A stretch of DNA of 64,000 nucleotides from Shewanella nanhaiensis (GTDB lineage Bacteria; Pseudomonadota; Gammaproteobacteria; Enterobacterales; Shewanellaceae), in NCBI RefSeq assembly GCF_019457885.1, contig NZ_JAHZST010000014.1, positions 90,884 through 154,883 of the forward strand, given 5' to 3'. Within the stretch, counting starts at the first letter, position 1. Every line of letters starts with the position of its first letter. The notes beneath the pieces were generated by a model. The model ran no database searches, was not told where the DNA came from, and was given only the letters and a program-made list of their open reading frames with translations. A program made the position numbers and the translations under genes. Of this stretch, positions 18,164 through 27,773 are shown piece by piece.

Positions 18164-19143
18164 CTAAGCTAATTGATGAAGGCTTGTTCGATGAAGAGGC
18201 GCAAAAAGAGCAGTTTGCCATTGATGTACTGACGGGCTTATGTGCCAAACCTAAAAAGCTCTCAGCTAAATATTTTTATGATGATGCCGGCAGTGAGATT
18301 TTTCAGCAGATCACCCAACATGTCGATTATTACCCAACGCGCACAGAGTTTGAAATTCTTGATGCGATTAAAAACGATATCCCCAAGGTGATTGGTGAAG
18401 AGGAGATCGACATCATAGAGTTGGGAGCGGGCGATTGTCATAAGAGCAAACTCATACTCGATGGCTTTCTCAATGCTGGGTGTAAGGTCAATTTCTACCC
18501 GATAGATATCTCTGAACAAGCGATGACCTTGCTGCAGGATCATATCGCATCACATCCGAATTTGACCGTTCATGGCGTCGTTGCAGAATACTTTGATGGT
18601 TTACGTCTGGTACGGAAAAAGTCGAGTAACAAACAGTTAGTGCTCTTTTTAGGCTCAAACATAGGCAATTTCGACCGAGTGCAAAACCAAGGCTTTTTAA
18701 GGCGACTTTGGATGAGTCTCAACGCAGGTGATTTTGCATTACTCGGTTTCGATCTTAAAAAAGATGTCGGCGTGTTGACCGCCGCTTATAACGACTCAAG
18801 TGAGCTAACCAAGGCGTTTAACCTGAACTTACTCACGCGGATAAATAGAGAGCTAGGTGGTAATTTTGATATTGAAAAGTTTCAGCACTTTGGGGTCTAC
18901 AGTCCGATTTTAGGTGCCATGGAGAGCTATGTGTTGGCTACCGAAACTCAAGAGGTCTACATCTCAGAGCTTAAACGCTCTTTTCATTTTGAAGCCTTTG
19001 AGCCAATACATCTTGAGTTTTCCTTTAAGTTTTTAAAGAGCGATATTGAGTACATCTGTCAAAAAAGTGGTTTTACAACCGTAGAACACTTTACCGATCC
19101 TAAGGCGTATTTTATGGATTCACTCTGGCAGGTGAAGAAATAA
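18154..19143 (+). CDS. egtD: L-histidine N-alpha-methyltransferase EgtD
   Basis: A 329-aa SAM-dependent methyltransferase. Motifs are KKLSAKYFYDDAGSEIFQQI near the N-terminus, the SAM site IIELGAGDCHKSKLILDGF, LVLFLGSNIGNFDR and GDFALLGFDLKKD, all typical of EgtD. It trimethylates histidine to hercynine, the substrate of EgtB. The start lies inside the end of egtB, indicating translational coupling and a two-gene operon for ergothioneine. Confidence 0.93.
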   Translation: MEITKLIDEGLFDEEAQKEQFAIDVLTGLCAKPKKLSAKYFYDDAGSEIFQQITQHVDYYPTRTEFEILDAIKNDIPKVIGEEEIDIIELGAGDCHKSKLILDGFLNAGCKVNFYPIDISEQAMTLLQDHIASHPNLTVHGVVAEYFDGLRLVRKKSSNKQLVLFLGSNIGNFDRVQNQGFLRRLWMSLNAGDFALLGFDLKKDVGVLTAAYNDSSELTKAFNLNLLTRINRELGGNFDIEKFQHFGVYSPILGAMESYVLATETQEVYISELKRSFHFEAFEPIHLEFSFKFLKSDIEYICQKSGFTTVEHFTDPKAYFMDSLWQVKK

Positions 19144-19210
19144 GCCTAAGGCGCCACTCAGTGTTAGCGTCTAACTCATAAAATTAACCATTTATCTGCA
19201 AGGAGTTGAT

Positions 19211-20623
19211 ATGTCAAAGCACTTTGATCTTATCTGGATTGGCACAGGGCAAGCCACCATGAGTATTGTTCCTCGTCTATTGGCCGCAGGTAAGAGAGTG
19301 GCCGTAATTGAGTCCGGTAACTTTGGTGGCACCTGTGTTAATACTGGCTGTACGCCAACTAAAACCTTAGTTGCCGCAGCAAGGGCTATTTTTCAGGCGG
19401 GCCGTGGAGATAATTTTGGTTTCAGCGTCGATAACTTGCAGGTCGATTTTGAGAAGATCATGGCGCCGCAAAAGCGCAATCGAGGCAATGCGACCTCAGG
19501 AATCGAGCAATTTCTGACAAATCATCAACACTGTACTGTGTTTAAAGGACGCGCTGAATTTGTAGACAAAAAAAGCATTAAGGTTAACGAAGAGACCTTA
19601 AGTGCTGAACATATTGTGATCCACGTGGGAGCCCGCCCGGTTAATCCCGAACTTCCTGGCATAGACAGCATCGAGTGGCTCGATAATGAGAAGTTACTTA
19701 ACTTAAGCGAGCCGCCTCATCATCTGGCTATCGTTGGCGGCGGTTATATCGGGCTGGAGTTTTCACAGATCTTTCGTCGATTTGGCAGTAAGGTCACTAT
19801 TTTTGAACGTGGCGCCGCTCTGCTTGCAAGAGAAGATGATGATATTGGTGAAATAGCCGAAGATATCTTAGTCTCCGAGGGGGTTGAGATCATCTATAAC
19901 ACTCAAATAGAGTCGGTCTCAAAAGGTGAAGGAGTTGATAAAGTCAATATTCACTACACACAGTCTGGTGAGCCGAAAACCTTAGCCGCTTCACATACCC
20001 TGTTTGCTATTGGCCGTGTACCAAACAGTGACAGTCTAAATTTAGCTGCAGCTGGGGTAGACACGGATACTCGCGGGTTTGTAAAGGTCAATCAGAGGGT
20101 TCAAACCAATCAGCCTCATATCTATGGGGTGGGCGATGTGAATGGAAAAGGTGCATTTACCCATACCTCAGTCAATGATGGTGAGATATTTTGGGATCAC
20201 TATAGCCGTTTAATGGGCCTGAATGATGAGGCGCCTGAACTGGACCGTACACTCTCAATGCGTGATACCACTTACTCTATGTTTATCGATCCACCGCTGG
20301 CGCGGATCGGGATCAGTGAAAAAGAGGCGCGTCAATCTTCACGGTCTGTGCTGATGGCAACACTGCCAATGAGTCGTATCTCTCGGGCCAAGGAGAAGCA
20401 GGAAACCAAAGGAGTGGTGAAAATCTTTGTCGATGCAGAGAGTGAAGAGATTATAGGGGCAACTGTGTTTGGTACCGGTGGTGATGAGATCATTGGTGTC
20501 TTTGCTCCGTTTATGCAGAGTAAGGCCTCCTATAAAACCTTTCGCCGAGCTGTGTTCCCACACCCAACGGTTGGGGAGTTACTCCCCTGGGCATTAGATG
20601 ACTTAACTTTGCTAACGGACTAA
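19211..20623 (+). CDS. FAD-dependent pyridine nucleotide-disulfide oxidoreductase (mercuric reductase-like)
   Basis: A 470-aa flavoprotein disulfide reductase. It shows the FAD dinucleotide motif near residue 11 (GTGQAT), the redox cysteines Cys42/Cys47 in GGTCVNTGCTPTKTL, an NAD(P) motif IVGGGYIGLEFSQIF, the second FAD motif IYGVGDVNGKGAFTHTS, and a C-terminal dimerisation domain with HPTVGELLPWAL. It lacks the N-terminal heavy-metal domain and C-terminal cysteine pair of true MerA, so mercury reduction is unlikely. With neighbouring thiol genes it may reduce a low-molecular-weight disulfide. Confidence 0.9.
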   Translation: MSKHFDLIWIGTGQATMSIVPRLLAAGKRVAVIESGNFGGTCVNTGCTPTKTLVAAARAIFQAGRGDNFGFSVDNLQVDFEKIMAPQKRNRGNATSGIEQFLTNHQHCTVFKGRAEFVDKKSIKVNEETLSAEHIVIHVGARPVNPELPGIDSIEWLDNEKLLNLSEPPHHLAIVGGGYIGLEFSQIFRRFGSKVTIFERGAALLAREDDDIGEIAEDILVSEGVEIIYNTQIESVSKGEGVDKVNIHYTQSGEPKTLAASHTLFAIGRVPNSDSLNLAAAGVDTDTRGFVKVNQRVQTNQPHIYGVGDVNGKGAFTHTSVNDGEIFWDHYSRLMGLNDEAPELDRTLSMRDTTYSMFIDPPLARIGISEKEARQSSRSVLMATLPMSRISRAKEKQETKGVVKIFVDAESEEIIGATVFGTGGDEIIGVFAPFMQSKASYKTFRRAVFPHPTVGELLPWALDDLTLLTD

Positions 20624-20653
20624 TGAAATTTGATAGACAGTGAGGATAGGCCC

Positions 20654-20938
20654 ATGAAGGCAAGCTGGAACGGCGCTGTGATCGCGCGATCTGATAAGAC
20701 GATAGTCGTTGAGGGAAACCATTATTTCCCTCCAGATTCAATTAACAGTGAATATTTTACGCCAAGTGATTTTACAAGCCACTGCCCATGGAAAGGCCAC
20801 GCACAATACTATTCAGTGGTTGTCGATGATAAAATTAATCAAGCTGCAGCCTGGTGTTACCCCAGAACATTAGATGCGGCAAAAGAGATAGAGAACTACA
20901 TCGCCTTTTGGCGTGGTGTTGATGTAGAAGAGTCGTAA
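20654..20938 (+). CDS. DUF427 domain protein
   Basis: A 94-aa DUF427 protein: MKASWNGAVIARSDKTIVVEGNHYFPPDSI, FTSHCPWKGHAQYYSVVVDD, AAWCYPRTLDAAKEIENYIAFW. The family is a small beta-rich domain of unknown function. The ATG at 20654 is preceded by GAGGATAGG, so the upstream TTG at 20630 is not needed. It lies just after the flavoprotein and before msrB in a redox gene run. Confidence 0.88.
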   Translation: MKASWNGAVIARSDKTIVVEGNHYFPPDSINSEYFTPSDFTSHCPWKGHAQYYSVVVDDKINQAAAWCYPRTLDAAKEIENYIAFWRGVDVEES

Positions 20939-20992
20939 GGTTCCCCTATTTTAAGATAGGTCTAGCAGTTAATCTCAAGTCAAAAGAGGTAG

Positions 20993-21442
20993 ATGATGAA
21001 GAGTTATGAGAAATCCGCAGCAGCAGTCGCAGCCCTAACTGAAGAGCAGTATAGAGTGACACAAGAAAATGGCACAGAGCGTCCAGGTACTGGCGAGTTG
21101 CTCAATAATAAAGAGCCGGGGATCTATGTGGATCTGGTATCAGGAGAGCCTTTATTTGCCTCATCAGATAAATATGAGTCAGGTTGCGGCTGGCCGAGCT
21201 TTACCAAGCCGATTGAGAATAACCATGTTAGTGAGCTACGTGATAATACCCATGGTATGACTCGAACTGAGGTTCGTTCAACCCACGGTGATAGCCATTT
21301 AGGTCATGTGTTTCCCGACGGCCCAGCCGATCGCGGTGGCTTACGTTACTGCATCAATTCAGCTTCTCTGCGCTTTGTCCATCGTGATGATATGACCGCC
21401 GAAGGTTATGGGGATTACCTTGACCAAGTTGAAGAGCGTTAA
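20993..21442 (+). CDS. msrB: Peptide methionine (R)-S-oxide reductase MsrB
   Basis: A 149-aa MsrB: YESGCGWPSFTKPI (Cys65, recycling), RSTHGDSHLGHVFPDGP, and GLRYCINSASLRFV with catalytic Cys120. The two CxxC zinc motifs of many MsrB proteins are absent, so this is the zinc-free form. It reduces methionine-R-sulfoxide in proteins. AGAGG precedes two adjacent ATGs (20993 and 20996), and the second has better spacing. It continues the oxidative-stress theme of the neighbourhood. Confidence 0.95.
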   Translation: MMKSYEKSAAAVAALTEEQYRVTQENGTERPGTGELLNNKEPGIYVDLVSGEPLFASSDKYESGCGWPSFTKPIENNHVSELRDNTHGMTRTEVRSTHGDSHLGHVFPDGPADRGGLRYCINSASLRFVHRDDMTAEGYGDYLDQVEER

Positions 21443-21497
21443 GCAGATAGTTAAGCGACTATAATTAAAACAGCCATCATAGTAGTAAGGGCTTGAA

Positions 21498-22388
21498 ATG
21501 AGTACTAGTCAAACTAGCACTAACATGTTTGATGCTGATAGCACCGTAAAAATTCGCACCTTTTGCAGTTCTAACGATCATAGTCGTAAAACCTTGCCCG
21601 GCAGTTTGCAATATATTCATCTCTACTCCTCGAAAGCACGCGCAGAGTTTGCAGCTGCAAACAGTAATGTGAGTGATGGTTTCGATCATGGTTTTGTCTA
21701 TATCGAGTCGCCGGGTAAAGCCTATGTAAGATGGCGTAATATCGCAGGGGAGATCCAGTTCTGTGGTAGCGGCGCCTATGCGCTTGCTTGGCATATGTTA
21801 AAGGATGAGACAGTAACTCAAGTATCGCTGCATACCATTCATCGCACACTAATCGCAGAGTCTAGTGGAAAGTCTAATGCAGACTCAGGCGCTATTTCTA
21901 CCAACCCCTCTATTAAAGGGCTCAATACCGCGAGTTGTTACTTATCGATCCCAAGTTTTCATCCTGTTGAGGTGACCCATTTCAGCACTAAAACCATTAT
22001 AGAAGGGCTTGAAGAGGCAGGGCACTTGTATGTCGATTGCACCTCTGGCATCTATCTATTGCAGCTAAATGATAGTGAAACACTGACAGATACCACTTGG
22101 TTAGCGAGTAAAATTGAGCAGCTTTCCAGTCTCGATATACACGGTTTTTGTGCATTTAATTGGGATAGTGAAACCAGTAGCGGCAAGCTCAGATACTTTG
22201 TGCCTTGGCACGGCCGTGACGAAGATTATGTCACAGGCTCAATTCAACAGTACCTAACCTCACTCGTGCATGATAAGTACGGCGCACAGACTCAGTATTG
22301 GCAGCAGATATCATCCTCAAGCGGTAGGCTGTTAAGTGAGTATAGAGACAGTCATATTCGATTAAGTGGGCAGTGTGAACAGTACTGA
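21498..22388 (+). CDS. PhzF-like isomerase family protein
   Basis: A 296-aa protein with a divergent PhzF fold: VYIESPGKAYVRWRNIAGEIQFCGSGAYALAW in place of the usual CGHAT block, and FVPWHGRDEDYVTGSIQQYL in place of EDPVTGSA. The family includes phenazine-pathway isomerases and epimerases. The divergence at both signature blocks makes a different substrate likely. It stands 55 bases after msrB and may share the transcript. Function is unknown. Confidence 0.75.
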   Translation: MSTSQTSTNMFDADSTVKIRTFCSSNDHSRKTLPGSLQYIHLYSSKARAEFAAANSNVSDGFDHGFVYIESPGKAYVRWRNIAGEIQFCGSGAYALAWHMLKDETVTQVSLHTIHRTLIAESSGKSNADSGAISTNPSIKGLNTASCYLSIPSFHPVEVTHFSTKTIIEGLEEAGHLYVDCTSGIYLLQLNDSETLTDTTWLASKIEQLSSLDIHGFCAFNWDSETSSGKLRYFVPWHGRDEDYVTGSIQQYLTSLVHDKYGAQTQYWQQISSSSGRLLSEYRDSHIRLSGQCEQY

Positions 22389-22434
22389 CTTGTGGCGCAC
22401 TTCTATTTTGAACAAGGGCTTTATAAGAGCTTAG

Positions 22435-22779
22435 CTAAGTCACTGTATGTCGAGCCCAAGGCAGGACTTTCAAGCACTCGAACCCGATAGGCTCGCCAGT
22501 TTGTTCACACAAGCCATAAGTGCCAGCCTTTAATCGAGCCATTGCACGCTCAATCTCACTCAGCTGTTGCCGTTGTGACTCTAACACCGAGTATGCCGCC
22601 CTTTGAGCCGCTATCTGGCTTGCCAAGTCGACTGCATCTAAGTGCGAGCATTTAGATGTTGCCTCTGTCTGTATCTCGAGCTGAGCAATATTACTACTGA
22701 CCTTCTTGAGTTCATCATTGAGTAGGACTTGCAGAAAAGCTAGCTGTTCATCCGAAAGCTCAGCGTTAGTGTTTGTCAT
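22435..22779 (-). CDS. DksA/TraR-family protein with degenerate zinc finger
   Basis: A 114-aa protein with an N-terminal coiled coil (ELSDEQLAFLQVLLNDELKKV to AQRAAYSVLESQRQQLSEIERAMARL) and a C-terminal GTYGLCEQTGEPIGFECLKVLPWARHTV. This is the DksA-like finger pattern, but only two of the usual four cysteines remain. DksA-type proteins bind the RNA polymerase secondary channel. It may be a cysteine-poor DksA-like regulator of oxidative or stress response. It is convergent with the PhzF-like gene. Confidence 0.85.
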   Translation of the reverse strand: MTNTNAELSDEQLAFLQVLLNDELKKVSSNIAQLEIQTEATSKCSHLDAVDLASQIAAQRAAYSVLESQRQQLSEIERAMARLKAGTYGLCEQTGEPIGFECLKVLPWARHTVT

Positions 22780-22907
22780 GGATTAACTCCATATTTCTTC
22801 CTTAGATTGATTAATTACCCCGTGAAGAGTAGGTTATACCGACGATAGCATAGATATAAAATATCTTAGATATGGATTGTAATTGATAAGCGAAAAGGAT
22901 TTTTATC

Positions 22908-24386
22908 ATGGCAAATAAGCTGCTTTTGGGACCCATTTTAGGGTTGGAATCTAACATCCTCTACACCATCATTTTTGTGACTGACAGTAAGATCACAAGT
23001 CCCCAAGTTAACTCACCAACCGGCACCACACTAGCCGTTAAAATCGGTGAAATGGGCGCCGGTACTGTGTGGCGAGCGGAACTGAATATCCCCCTTGGCA
23101 ATGCAAGAGATATCACATACTCCATTGAATCGAACGGGCAGAGCGTCAGCGATGCACGAGGTGAATCAAAGTGGAGCTTCTATGTACCAGCAGAGCATGA
23201 GCCGCCTAAAATTGGCTACGCCTCATGCAATGGCTTCTCCGATTATAAACTCATGGCATCAACTGATAACCCCTATCGTTTGTGGGAAGAGATGGCTGAG
23301 CAGCATCAAGAAGCGCCATTTTCACTGCTCTTGATGGGAGGCGATCAGGTCTATGCGGACTCCATTTGGACCACAGTGCCAACCTTAAAGGCTTGGAATG
23401 AAGGTTCCCGTAAACAGAAGATTAAGTATACGCCGAGCAAGAGAATGAGAGACCAACTGGATCGATTTTATGTGGACCTCTATCTCGACCGCTGGAATAA
23501 ACCAGCCATGGCCAAAATGCTTTCATCTATTCCATCGATAATGATGTGGGATGATCATGACATCATAGATGGTTGGGGCAGTTTTCCTGCCGATATACAA
23601 ACATGCGATGTCTACAAAGCTATCTTTACCAGCGCTAAAAAACTGTTCTCCTTGTTGCAGATAAGAGGCGATTCCAATAAAACACTGCTTTGTGAACAAG
23701 CACAAAGGGCGCACTTTAGTAGTTTCGTGAAGTTTAGGCGCTTTAATATCCTCACCTTAGATAACCGCTCCGAGCGCTCAATTACTGAGGTGATGTGTAA
23801 TGATCACTGGGAAGATGTACTCACAACGTTAGATACACAGTGCACCGATGGCGATCTATTAATCTTAAGCGCCGTACCTGTGGTGTATCGTGATTTCTCC
23901 TTCGCCGAGAGCGCACTAGATGCGACCCCTTGGGAGGAGGAGCTCACTGACGATCTGAAAGATCACTGGCGGGCAAAGGAGCATGAAGGCGAGCGACTAA
24001 AGCTCATCATGGGATTGCTCAAAAATGCCAAGAAACGCACGGGCAAGACGGTAATCTTATCCGGTGATGTGCACTTAGGCGGCTTGGGGATCATTCGTGA
24101 CGAGCGCGGCGGCTCGACAAACAACATCCATCAGGTGATCTCATCAGGTATCGTGCATCCTGCGCCAACCTACATTCAGTGGTTAGGCATTTTAGCCGTG
24201 ACCAACGATGATATGGAATACCTTGATGAAACCCGTTTAGTCACAGCCAATATGATAAAACCCCACGGCTCAAACAAATATATCCGCAACCGAAACTTCG
24301 TGACCCTGCTCGAAGGCAGTGACAGCAAGTTATGGATCAACTGGATCTGTGAAGGTAAAGATAAACCTTCCTATCCGCTGCAATAG
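22908..24386 (+). CDS. PhoD-like metallophosphatase
   Basis: A 492-aa PhoD-family protein. The metal-binding motifs are LLMGGDQVYADSIW, IPSIMMWDDHDIIDGWGSFP and TVILSGDVHLGGLGIIRDE. An N-terminal beta-sandwich region precedes the catalytic domain. No signal peptide is visible, unlike secreted PhoD phosphodiesterases, so a cytoplasmic phosphoesterase is likely. The start has GAAAAGGA upstream. A membrane LytTR gene follows after 40 bases. Confidence 0.9.
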   Translation: MANKLLLGPILGLESNILYTIIFVTDSKITSPQVNSPTGTTLAVKIGEMGAGTVWRAELNIPLGNARDITYSIESNGQSVSDARGESKWSFYVPAEHEPPKIGYASCNGFSDYKLMASTDNPYRLWEEMAEQHQEAPFSLLLMGGDQVYADSIWTTVPTLKAWNEGSRKQKIKYTPSKRMRDQLDRFYVDLYLDRWNKPAMAKMLSSIPSIMMWDDHDIIDGWGSFPADIQTCDVYKAIFTSAKKLFSLLQIRGDSNKTLLCEQAQRAHFSSFVKFRRFNILTLDNRSERSITEVMCNDHWEDVLTTLDTQCTDGDLLILSAVPVVYRDFSFAESALDATPWEEELTDDLKDHWRAKEHEGERLKLIMGLLKNAKKRTGKTVILSGDVHLGGLGIIRDERGGSTNNIHQVISSGIVHPAPTYIQWLGILAVTNDDMEYLDETRLVTANMIKPHGSNKYIRNRNFVTLLEGSDSKLWINWICEGKDKPSYPLQ

Positions 24387-24426
24387 CGCGCTGCAAACTT
24401 GCAGTCTCAGGAGGCATAGGGTGGTG

Positions 24427-25248
24427 ATGAATAAACTAATGCTTATTTTCAAACCATCCCATGGAAATAAGCTCTTAGGCTTTTTTCTACTCGTTTTGAT
24501 AGCGATAGTCACCCTTGCCATATTTCAAGACTACCTGCACTCCAAAAGAGGGGATTATCCCTTCTTCTTTTCTGAGTCTCTACTGTTTAAGAGCCTGTGG
24601 TTTCTCTTTCCACCTATCCTTTTACTTATTAAAACGGTGTTTCAACAGCGAACGATTACCACGCCACTTCAAATGGGGTTAGTGGTGTGCGTAGCCACAC
24701 TTGCTCATCTATTCTTAGTGCCGCTAACCATATGGTGTCTATCTGCTATTTTTCGTGAGCAAAGCTATGGCTTTGTTAAAGTATTGACTTTTACACTATC
24801 TAACGACTTAGTTAAGATAGTATTGGTTTATGGTGTGTATCTATTTTTACTCAACTATTTAGGGGCTAAGAGTAAAAAATCTCAGTTAGAAAAGCACAAG
24901 GTTCCGTCTCAATACCTCAGCGTTAGCAATGGGAAAAATAACACTCGGATTAAACTGAGTGACATCTCTTATATTAAAGCGGCAACGCCCTATATCGCGA
25001 TTCATGTAGAGAACAAACAACATCTACATTCTGAAACTTTAAAGTCCATAGGAGATAAGCTAGATCCTCGCTTCGTTAGAGTTCACAAATCAAGTATCGT
25101 CAATATAGAACACGTGCTCTCCTATAGATCACGCTTAAACGGTGATTATGATCTACTGCTTGAAGGTGGCACTGAAATCCGCTTAAGCAGAAACTACGTC
25201 AACGATTTCAAAAAATGCTTCGAACCAACTCCTCAGCTTACACAATAA
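24427..25248 (+). CDS. Membrane-anchored LytTR-domain transcription factor
   Basis: A 273-aa protein with four hydrophobic segments (about residues 15-33, 50-70, 80-105, 122-145) and a C-terminal LytTR DNA-binding domain (about 165-265: YLSVSNGKNNTRIKLSDISYIKA, FVRVHKSSIVNIEHV, LLLEGGTEIRLSRNY). Such proteins bind DNA while embedded in the membrane. The ATG at 24427 or the GTG at 24421 (seven bases after AGGAGG) can be the start. Its target may be its neighbours; no kinase partner is nearby. Confidence 0.88.
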   Translation: MNKLMLIFKPSHGNKLLGFFLLVLIAIVTLAIFQDYLHSKRGDYPFFFSESLLFKSLWFLFPPILLLIKTVFQQRTITTPLQMGLVVCVATLAHLFLVPLTIWCLSAIFREQSYGFVKVLTFTLSNDLVKIVLVYGVYLFLLNYLGAKSKKSQLEKHKVPSQYLSVSNGKNNTRIKLSDISYIKAATPYIAIHVENKQHLHSETLKSIGDKLDPRFVRVHKSSIVNIEHVLSYRSRLNGDYDLLLEGGTEIRLSRNYVNDFKKCFEPTPQLTQ

Positions 25249-25432
25249 ACTCATCGTTTCAGGTTATTTGGCTTTGACTTCCCTCTAAACAGAGCAGAGT
25301 TTGAATCAAATATTGATGAAATCTTATGCCATTGCTATCTCTTGAGCAGAGTCTAGTTCTAGGTTGCTAGCAGCCACCACACTAAGAGCGCTATGGGTTT
25401 CATTCAGTTTCAAGGCTACTGAGGAGTGCAAT

Positions 25433-26572
25433 ATGAAATATTCAATAAAATCTAGGCAGCTAATGATACTGGCAAGCTGCCTGATATTATTTGCTTTAAT
25501 GGTGAAACAAGGCTGCGCAGTTGCTGCAGAAGGTCTGCAACAAGGAAAAACAAAAACTCAAACGATTCAAATGTCGGTAGAAAGAGCCGCACACCAAGCT
25601 ACAAGGCTTAAAAATGGTAAGATACTCGTGTCTGGAGGTTGTGCTCAATCTGGCTGTGAAGTCATTCATCGCTCAACTGAGTTATTCGACTCCTCTAAAA
25701 GGAAGTTCTCACCTGCAGGCGATATGCTTGAGCCTAGAGTTAGCCACGCAAGTATCTTACTCAATGACGGTAGAGTGCTTATCGTGGGAGGTTGGACGGG
25801 CAAGGGGATAAGTCGAAGTGCAGAGATATATGATGTAAAAACAAATGTATTCAAAGCAATAGCCGATATGACAACTGCGCGTATCGGCCCAGTTGTTACC
25901 CCACTTAAAGATGGCCGAATACTTATCACAGGTGGCGAGCCTAAACCTGGTTTTGGATTAAATAGCAGCGAACTGTTTGACCCAGACAGATTAACCTTCT
26001 CCCTATCAGGCAAAATGAGCGCTAATCGTGGTGCACATGTCGCCGTCGCCCTTGCCGATGGAAGAGTCTTAGTCACAGGCGGCCACAGTGCAAGAAGTGA
26101 GATTCTAAGCTCCGCTGAGATATATGCTCCTGAGACAGGCAAGTTTAGCCCCACTGGAGAGATGACAATACCACGCCACAAGCATGGGGGAATACTGCTG
26201 CCAGATGGGCGGGTGTTGCTTGTTGGTGGCTCAGATAAGCAAGATTTTCGTGGCCGCTATGCAAGTACCGAATTATTTGATCCTGATACAGGCAAATTTA
26301 CTGCAGGACCGACAATGCACTGGCCAAGATTTAAAATTCGCCATTCACTGGTTTTACTGCCATCAGGAGCCGTACTGGTGGCTGGCGGCGCTGTAAAAAA
26401 TGAAAGGCTTGAACCTGACTCCTTCAAGTTTGTTGAAACAGGCGATGAGTTAGCTAAACCACTGATGTTCAATTCAACATCTCTATTGCCATCGGGAGAA
26501 GTACTGGCTGTTGGCGGCTATGATGAACGAATTCAGCCATCGAAGGAAACCTGGTTAATTGGGGAGCGTTAA
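25433..26572 (+). CDS. Exported kelch-repeat beta-propeller protein
   Basis: A 379-aa protein with a signal peptide (SRQLMILASCLILFALMV, cleavage near AVAAEG), followed by about six kelch repeats of the form LKDGRILITGG...SSELFDP...F. Successive copies run from about residue 45 to the end and predict a closed six-bladed propeller. It has no appended enzyme domain. It is probably a periplasmic or surface binding protein. GAGGAG sits before the ATG at 25433. Gene order with the LytTR regulator suggests co-regulation, which is inference. Confidence 0.87.
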   Translation: MKYSIKSRQLMILASCLILFALMVKQGCAVAAEGLQQGKTKTQTIQMSVERAAHQATRLKNGKILVSGGCAQSGCEVIHRSTELFDSSKRKFSPAGDMLEPRVSHASILLNDGRVLIVGGWTGKGISRSAEIYDVKTNVFKAIADMTTARIGPVVTPLKDGRILITGGEPKPGFGLNSSELFDPDRLTFSLSGKMSANRGAHVAVALADGRVLVTGGHSARSEILSSAEIYAPETGKFSPTGEMTIPRHKHGGILLPDGRVLLVGGSDKQDFRGRYASTELFDPDTGKFTAGPTMHWPRFKIRHSLVLLPSGAVLVAGGAVKNERLEPDSFKFVETGDELAKPLMFNSTSLLPSGEVLAVGGYDERIQPSKETWLIGER

Positions 26573-26654
26573 TGCTGAGCGATAAGAGAAGGGCGCTTGT
26601 TACTTTCTCTACCTGCGTCTCTAGATAGATTGCACTCTCTACTAGAGCTCAAAG

Positions 26655-27533
26655 CTAGAGCGCACTAATAATGTGATTCACTAACCTTTTGGTGAGGGTA
26701 TGGCGGCGAGAGGCATCTGGCCAGATGGCGATAAGTGGAAATGAAGATAGCTTCCAATTTGGCAAGATATGAACAAGCTTGCCCTCTGTAACGGATTGCT
26801 CACAAAGTGCTATCGGTAGATTGCCTATACCAAGACCATTCTCGGCAGCCGCTTTAGCACCATAGATGTTATTGGTATTAATCTGACAGATTGTATTATG
26901 AACCTCGACCTTTTGCTTGCCACGTGTGAGTGTCAATGTATCCCCAAGGCCATCCATCGATACATAGGGAAGTTTGGCAAGTTGTACTGGTTCTTGGGGC
27001 ATCCCGTGTCGACTAATAAAGTTGGGGGAGGCAACCAGTATATGTTGGGTTTGAGCTAGCTTTCTGGCGATGAAGCTGGAGTCGGGCGGATTGCCAAGTC
27101 GAATGCATAAATCAAAATTGTCCTCTACCAAATCAACCAAGGTATCTGAATAGTTCAATGTGATGGAGACATGGGGGTGAAGTTCGATGAAATTTAAGAT
27201 CGCATTTTCCACTTCTGGCTCAGGGACAAATGCTGGCAGAGATACATTTAACGCACCTATGGCTTCATCTTGCGCATCCATGATCTGATCAACTGCTTGG
27301 GCAGTGCCATCCAACCATTTTTTTGAGGCATCAAACAGAATTCGGCCATGTTCTGACAGCGACACTTTGCGCGTGGTTCGGTAGATAAGTGTCGTCCCTA
27401 GATGTTCTTCCAGTTTAGAGACATGGTGACTGACAACAGATGCTTGTACGCCGAGAGCGTCGGCGGCTTTGTTAAATGCGCCCGCCTCTGCGACAGCGAT
27501 AAATGTTGCGATACTTTGTAGGTGCTTATACAT
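26655..27533 (-). CDS. LysR-family transcriptional regulator
   Basis: A 292-aa LysR protein: HTH at the N-terminus (MYKHLQSIATFIAVAEAGAF, QASVVSHHVSKLEEHLG, IYRTTRKVSLSEHG) and an effector-binding domain from about residue 90. It is divergent from the exported SnoaL-like gene, its most likely target. The 240-base gap up to the SnoaL start (27534-27773) is AT-rich and holds scattered TGATA/TATCA half-sites. Confidence 0.93.
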   Translation of the reverse strand: MYKHLQSIATFIAVAEAGAFNKAADALGVQASVVSHHVSKLEEHLGTTLIYRTTRKVSLSEHGRILFDASKKWLDGTAQAVDQIMDAQDEAIGALNVSLPAFVPEPEVENAILNFIELHPHVSITLNYSDTLVDLVEDNFDLCIRLGNPPDSSFIARKLAQTQHILVASPNFISRHGMPQEPVQLAKLPYVSMDGLGDTLTLTRGKQKVEVHNTICQINTNNIYGAKAAAENGLGIGNLPIALCEQSVTEGKLVHILPNWKLSSFPLIAIWPDASRRHTLTKRLVNHIISAL

Positions 27534-27773
27534 TGTTCCAATTTATCAAACTATTAATTATAAATACACCATATTATCACATCATCACTTGTGACTTATG
27601 ATAGTTATCAATATGAAACATGACTACTAAAGTGATAGTCAACTGATTGAATCTGTATCAGTAATACCTGCGCTTAAGTCTGTTCACAGCCCCACTTATC
27701 ACGCTTGTCACACTTATCTACAAAGCCGATGCATCATGTATCAGTTAATCTTAAAGTTAAAGGAGTACACCCT

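Noticed and set aside
19211..20623. True mercuric reductase MerA
   Set aside because: No N-terminal metal domain, no C-terminal cysteine pair and no mer genes nearby.
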